Below, one piece after another: positions 60,223 to 64,000 of a stretch of DNA of 64,000 nt. The notes under the pieces were generated by a model that saw only the letters and a program-made list of their open reading frames with translations, was not told the DNA's origin and made no database searches. The first letter of the stretch is position 1; each line of letters opens with the position of its first letter. Source of the stretch: Cedecea sp000277545 (GTDB lineage: Bacteria; Pseudomonadota; Gammaproteobacteria; Enterobacterales; Enterobacteriaceae); NCBI GenBank assembly GCA_050847315.1, contig CP193791.1; one strand, written 5' to 3'. Both the position numbers and the translations under genes were made by a program.

Positions 60223-61569
60223 ATGGGCAACCCCGCAACAATTTTTATCAGCATTGCCAGCTATCGGGATCCGCAGCTGATCCCGACGCTTCAGGATATG
60301 CTGCGCCACGCCAGCCAGCCTGAAAGGCTGCACATTGCCGTGTGCTGGCAGGACGATGAGGATCTCAGCCTCTTTACGCGACACGGCTTCGTCCCCATGG
60401 GCAGCCGGCATGTTGCCGGACATGAGGCGTTTATTTTCAGTTTCCAGCAGGCCCGAATCGAACTCATCAGCGTGCACTACTATGCCAGCCAGGGGGCCTG
60501 CTGGGCGCGGAGCCTCGCGGAATCGCTATTTGAGGCAGCAGACTATTTTCTGCAAATTGATTCCCACTGCCGGTTTATCCCCGGCTGGGATAACGAAATG
60601 ATAACCACGCTGCGCCAGCTAGCGGCGACATCTCCCCGGCCAGTGCTCTCATCCTACCCGCCTGCGTTTGTTCCCGGAGAAGACGAAGAAGCCAGTAAAA
60701 AACGTTATGTGAGCCGCTTAATCTTCCGGGAGTTCAACCCGCAGGGGCTCCCGATGTTCAGCTCCACGCCTTTTGAATCTCCCGAGCCCGTCAGGGGCAG
60801 CTACCTGGCCGGAGGATTTATTTTTACCCGCGGGGACTTCGTAAAAGAGATCCCCAACGACCCACAGATTTTCTTCGCCGGTGAGGAAATAGCCATGGCC
60901 GTGCGCGCGTTTAGCCACGGCTACGATATCTACCATCCCCATAAGCCTCTGCTATGGCACTACTATCAGCGCAAAGAGCACAGCAAGGTCTGGGGCGACC
61001 ACACGAATCAGGCCAAAGAACAGGGCTCCGTTGAGAAGGCCTGGTGGGAGCGCGATGCCGCGTCGAAAAAGCGAGTCAGAACCGTGCTGGGTCTGGAGAG
61101 CGAGCCCAAAGGCGGCCTGGCCCCCTATGGGCTGGGAAAGATCAGAACGCTGGCACAGTTTGAATATCAGGCAGGTATTTGCCTGAAAAACGGCACAGTT
61201 TTACCGGAAGTCATGGCCGAGGATAAAGTGAATTTCTTCTCCGACCCGCCCGCCGACCATGCCGAATGGCTACGTCGGCAATATGCCTGGCATAAGAAGA
61301 CCCTTACGCTGAGCAAGACTGATTATGAAGCAGACAACGGCGACGTAAGCGCACTGCATATCAGCGTCTATACCCAACAGAACGAGTTGTTCCACAGGCA
61401 AACGCTCACCCGCAGCGAACTGCATGAACTACGCCAAAAAACGTCCTCGGAAGACATCTCGCTTCCGGTGGAATTTAAAACCACCAGCCTAAGTAAACCA
61501 GGCTCGATCAGGCTGTGCACCTGGTCAGACAGCCTGGGCTGGGGCACCGTCACGGAGAAGACATGGTGA
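60223..61569 (+). CDS. GT60-like polypeptide GlcNAc-transferase (Skp1 GnT1/TcOGNT-type) in the T6SS operon
   Basis: This 448-residue cytoplasmic protein has the signatures of the GlcNAc/GT60 glycosyltransferase family. The start IFISIASYRDPQLIPTL is at about residues 7-23. The metal/nucleotide-sugar motif QIDSHCRFIPGWD is at about 111-123 (DSH at 113-115). FFAGEEIAMAVRAFSHGYDI is at about 217-236, followed by LLWHYYQRK. Known family members in Dictyostelium and trypanosomes add alpha-GlcNAc to hydroxyproline or Thr of proteins. The C-terminal 180 residues are not recognised. AAGGAAAT precedes the ATG. The gene sits between the adhesin-like gene and an OmpA-like gene. Candidate substrates are the Thr-rich VgrG tail, the pilins or the adhesin, by inference. 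Confidence 0.82.
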   Translation: MGNPATIFISIASYRDPQLIPTLQDMLRHASQPERLHIAVCWQDDEDLSLFTRHGFVPMGSRHVAGHEAFIFSFQQARIELISVHYYASQGACWARSLAESLFEAADYFLQIDSHCRFIPGWDNEMITTLRQLAATSPRPVLSSYPPAFVPGEDEEASKKRYVSRLIFREFNPQGLPMFSSTPFESPEPVRGSYLAGGFIFTRGDFVKEIPNDPQIFFAGEEIAMAVRAFSHGYDIYHPHKPLLWHYYQRKEHSKVWGDHTNQAKEQGSVEKAWWERDAASKKRVRTVLGLESEPKGGLAPYGLGKIRTLAQFEYQAGICLKNGTVLPEVMAEDKVNFFSDPPADHAEWLRRQYAWHKKTLTLSKTDYEADNGDVSALHISVYTQQNELFHRQTLTRSELHELRQKTSSEDISLPVEFKTTSLSKPGSIRLCTWSDSLGWGTVTEKTW

Positions 61570-63389
61570 AAAGTGAAGCCCTTTTTTGTCGATTAGTCAG
61601 CGTGGATACCCTGTTTTCTTTTGACGGCATTATTCCCTCTGCGCCGGACTTTCAGCTCAGGCTGATCTCGCTGATTGAGCAGTTCAACAAGGCGCTGCTG
61701 GTGGAAAACCAGGCGCCTGAAGAAAGCGAGGCGCTATGCCGGGCGCTGTGTGATTATTTTGATAAGCGCTTGAGCAGCAATGCCCAAAACAACTCTCTGT
61801 CCTGGCAACGCTACTCGCTGGTGCAGTATTTCTATGGCTTTGTTGACAGCGAGGAAGCGCTCCCCCTTTCCGCCCGGCTGGATGCCCTGCTTAACGCCGA
61901 CAGCGAGATCATTTTTCGCTACGCCTGGAAGCTGCTGACGCTGGTGATGCAAATTGAAGGCAGTACCGATGCCCTGGTCTCGCTGCGGGCGGCTAAACGC
62001 GCCCGCTATTTTTCACGCGCCCGGGCAGAGACGCCTCCTTCGGAACACGCAACGGCATCCTGGGTGAGCCCGCGGGCCGGGGCGGCAGGATCCCCGCGCT
62101 TAATGATCTTCGTCATCGGGCCGTTTGCTGGAAAATGGTTCAGCCAGTCAAACCTGTCATCCGGCAGCGAGCATGGGATCCTGTGGGTGATTGAGGAGAA
62201 CGCCAACGGCCTGGCCAAACGGATGGCGTATTTAAAGAAAAATAACATCGCCCTTGCTACGATGGCTTATTTCCCGCTGCTTGCCGACGGCTTTGAAAGC
62301 AGTAGCATCATGATCGAGCAAATTACCGCCTGGCAATACGCCTTTTCATCCATCCGCCTTTCTGAGCCTTTACCCTGCATGCTGGGGCTCTACACCCGGC
62401 TCAGCCAGCAGCGCTCCGCCCACGATCCGGATCGGGCTATCTGGACCGGCGGGCTTGCCGAGCCGCCTTACGGCCACCTCAAGCTTGAGCATCAGTGGGC
62501 GAGCCTGCTGGCCGAGCTGGAAGCTAATGACGACGGGAAAGATCTCTACGCCATTCAGCGCCACGCGGTAGCCAGCACGCTGCTCTCCTGGCTGGCTGAA
62601 AGCCGTATCATGAACGTGTTACAGACCCTGTTTGACAGCACCCAGCTCGACTTTGCCGGCATCACTCTCGCCGATCACGGCCATGGATTCACCCGGCATG
62701 GGGCCTGGTCCCTGTGGCTTTCAGAGCGATACGGTATTTTGCCAGGCCTGTCGGCTTCTATCGCCCTGCCTCCGCTGCCGGAGATTCCCCTGCCGCCGGT
62801 TGAAGAGCCGCCTCCTACCCCCTCTCCTGCGCCGATTCCAGTGCCGGTGGAGATCCCACGCCGCCGACGCTGGCCTAAAGCACTCGCCGCCCTGCTGCTG
62901 CTGTGCCTCGCGGGCGGCATTGGCTACGCCATACAGCAGGATGCGGTGGAAATTCGCGGCCAGATTAGCCAGATAAAGCCGATCCAAAGGCTACTGGGAA
63001 TAAATGACAAATCCGATGCATCGGCATTCCTGCAGCTCGTGAACAACGCGCCTTTATTTGAGAACGGCAGCAGTAACCTGATGCCGGAAAGCCAGCACAT
63101 TCTGACGCAGCTGGTGCCTGAGATGGCGCGCAACCCGCTGCAGATGTATCTGATCATCGGCCATTCTGACAACACCGGCTCTGCCACTGTCAACATGGCC
63201 CTGTCCACAGAGCGCGCTCGCGTTATCCGCGACTGGCTGGTGGAACACTCGGGCCTGGCCGCCAGCCAGTTTATCGTTGAAGGCGCGGGCAACTCTCGCC
63301 CGATAGCCAGTAACGCCACCCAGGAAGGACGCGCGCAAAACCGCCGCGTCGAAATCATTCCGTTATCTATGCAAGACTACAAGGATTGA
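61563..63389 (+). CDS. T6SS-associated OmpA-family membrane protein
   Basis: This protein of about 608 residues has a large N-terminal cytoplasmic region of about 400 residues with no recognised family. A Pro-rich linker (PLPPVEEPPPTPSPAPIPVP) is followed by a basic stretch and one helix (WPKALAALLLLCLAGGIGYA) and then a periplasmic OmpA-like peptidoglycan-binding domain (YLIIGHSDNTGSATVNMALS, GRAQNRRVEIIPL). I chose the ATG at 61563, with GGAGA 6 bp upstream, over a GTG at 61515. It overlaps the glycosyltransferase gene by 7 bp. Similar OmpA-like proteins (TagL/SciZ type) anchor T6SS machines to the cell wall. TssL here already has its own OmpA domain. Confidence 0.85.
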   Translation: MVKSEALFCRLVSVDTLFSFDGIIPSAPDFQLRLISLIEQFNKALLVENQAPEESEALCRALCDYFDKRLSSNAQNNSLSWQRYSLVQYFYGFVDSEEALPLSARLDALLNADSEIIFRYAWKLLTLVMQIEGSTDALVSLRAAKRARYFSRARAETPPSEHATASWVSPRAGAAGSPRLMIFVIGPFAGKWFSQSNLSSGSEHGILWVIEENANGLAKRMAYLKKNNIALATMAYFPLLADGFESSSIMIEQITAWQYAFSSIRLSEPLPCMLGLYTRLSQQRSAHDPDRAIWTGGLAEPPYGHLKLEHQWASLLAELEANDDGKDLYAIQRHAVASTLLSWLAESRIMNVLQTLFDSTQLDFAGITLADHGHGFTRHGAWSLWLSERYGILPGLSASIALPPLPEIPLPPVEEPPPTPSPAPIPVPVEIPRRRRWPKALAALLLLCLAGGIGYAIQQDAVEIRGQISQIKPIQRLLGINDKSDASAFLQLVNNAPLFENGSSNLMPESQHILTQLVPEMARNPLQMYLIIGHSDNTGSATVNMALSTERARVIRDWLVEHSGLAASQFIVEGAGNSRPIASNATQEGRAQNRRVEIIPLSMQDYKD

Positions 63390-63400
63390 GAGAGTCGCTT

Positions 63401-63892
63401 ATGAGTAACAAACCTGTGACCTACCCCCTCAATGAGGGCAGTTTCGTGACGTTGAATCCGCAGGAGGATCAGTCGATCAATATCCTTCGCTACATGGATG
63501 AGGATCACAATCCCTATAACATCTTGATCAACCGCACCACTCTTGAAGAAGAGCAGACCGTTGATCAGTTCTGTGAAAAACAGTGGGATAAAATGAAACG
63601 CTTCGTCCCGGGATTCGAGGTCGAAGGGAAGAACCTCAGGCATGAGATCGGGCCTGCCAAACTGCCGGTCCTGCAAACCGCGAATAAGTTTCTCGAGGAC
63701 GGCACCTGGATCCGCCAGGTCTCGTCTATCATTACGCTTCCGGGGCACCCGGTGCTGAACCCGAATAAACGTAAGCTGCTGGTGTTTACCCTGGCCGTAA
63801 ATAATGATTTCACCGAAGCACAGCGTAAACATTATGTCCGGATTATTAACAGCTTTGTTCCTCTGGAAGCGCCCCTCGGCGAAAGCGAATAA
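63401..63892 (+). CDS. Eag-type effector chaperone (DUF1795/EagR family)
   Basis: This protein of about 163 residues is of the DcrB/DUF1795 class (YPLNEGSFVTLNPQEDQSIN, FCEKQWDKMKRFVPGF, a beta-rich core). In T6SS loci such proteins are Eag chaperones that bind the N-terminal membrane segments of PAAR-Rhs or other effectors and load them on VgrG. I chose the ATG at 63401, with GAGAGAG 8 bp upstream, rather than a TTG at 63386. It is the last gene of the plus-strand arm. The predicted cognate effector is not in the window. The next visible sequence is a hairpin and what may be the end of a convergent gene. Confidence 0.82.
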   Translation: MSNKPVTYPLNEGSFVTLNPQEDQSINILRYMDEDHNPYNILINRTTLEEEQTVDQFCEKQWDKMKRFVPGFEVEGKNLRHEIGPAKLPVLQTANKFLEDGTWIRQVSSIITLPGHPVLNPNKRKLLVFTLAVNNDFTEAQRKHYVRIINSFVPLEAPLGESE

Positions 63893-63899
63893 CCCTCCC

Positions 63900-63941
63900 G
63901 CTGAAGCATCCCTTCTTTTCGGGGGCTGATGCTTCAGCCCC
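63900..63941. terminator. Pair of mutually exclusive hairpins after the eag gene
   Basis: GCTGAAGCATC (63900-63910) pairs perfectly with GATGCTTCAGC (63928-63938). The overlapping GGGGCTGA/TCAGCCCC (63922-63929 and 63934-63941) forms an alternative stem followed by TTCATTCTT. This may be a terminator for convergent genes or an attenuator. The lack of a clean T run leaves this open. Confidence 0.6.
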
Positions 63942-63958
63942 TTCATTCTTCGCCAGGA

Positions 63959-64000
63959 TTAAAATGAGCCGTAGCGTTTAATGTCTTCAATTGGCCGTTT
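63959..64000 (-). CDS. Possible C-terminal end of a convergent gene, cut by the window edge
   Basis: The minus-strand frame from the window edge reads KRPIEDIKRYGSF and stops with TAA at 63959-63961. It is too short to identify. Its position just beyond a hairpin after the eag gene makes a convergent gene plausible, but chance is not excluded. Confidence 0.35.
   Translation of the reverse strand, partial: KRPIEDIKRYGSF

Overview
The window looks like chromosomal DNA of a gamma-proteobacterium of the family Enterobacteriaceae. The DcuS/DcuR, FumA/B, ZinT and FhuA/B/D-type proteins all read as close enterobacterial homologues, and the Fur, Zur and FNR sites match the enterobacterial consensus. 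The genus cannot be fixed from the sequence; Klebsiella, Enterobacter, Kosakonia and Cedecea relatives are all possible. No rRNA, tRNA, CRISPR array or insertion sequence was recognised.

Layout. (1) 1-1101: the end of a peptide-type ABC importer (DppD-like fragment, DppF-like ATPase). (2) 1111-8696: a Fur-controlled hydroxamate-siderophore locus (TonB receptor, FhuD-like, FhuB-like, plus a YojI/PvdE-type exporter and no FhuC ATPase) with a divergent AraC regulator. (3) 8761-18778: an anaerobic C4-dicarboxylate locus. DcuS/DcuR, an ApbE flavin transferase and a three-domain fumarate reductase (OYE-like, FMN-bind, FAD_binding_2) lie across a 619-bp regulatory region from a DASS transporter and a class I fumarase. 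That region carries a perfect FNR palindrome and three TAGTTTnnAAACTA-type sites. (4) 18838-22083: a FixL/FixJ-style two-component pair, a secreted HbpS/GlcG-like protein and a small outer-membrane barrel. (5) 22090-25760: Zur-controlled zinT, and an MFS transporter divergent from an SgrR-like regulator. (6) 25927-30663: a GNAT enzyme and an autotransporter bracketed by two LuxR-type regulators. (7) 31290-63892: a type VI secretion system (T6SS) with all 13 core components (TssA-TssM), PAAR, TagJ, a TagK-like protein, a second OmpA-like protein and an Eag-type chaperone.

The T6SS region is the most unusual part. Four chaperone-usher fimbrial genes sit between tssH and tssB. A fimbrial adhesin-like gene sits between tssA and a glycosyltransferase gene in the opposite arm. 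The VgrG ends in exactly 45 perfect TETP tetrapeptides (180 residues), encoded by a 12-bp repeat whose DNA varies only at synonymous positions. The glycosyltransferase has the signatures of the GT60 family, whose known eukaryotic members attach alpha-GlcNAc to Thr or hydroxyproline of proteins, including mucin-like substrates. The main hypothesis offered here is that this locus makes a T6SS spike with an O-glycosylated, mucin-like tail. Fimbrial proteins are the alternative substrate.

How the parts work together. The anaerobic block would sense external C4-dicarboxylates (DcuS), import or exchange them (DASS), interconvert malate and fumarate (fumarase) and reduce fumarate in the cytoplasm with a covalently flavinylated enzyme (Frd matured by ApbE). 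The siderophore block would import a hydroxamate siderophore under iron limitation, probably borrowing FhuC from elsewhere in the genome.
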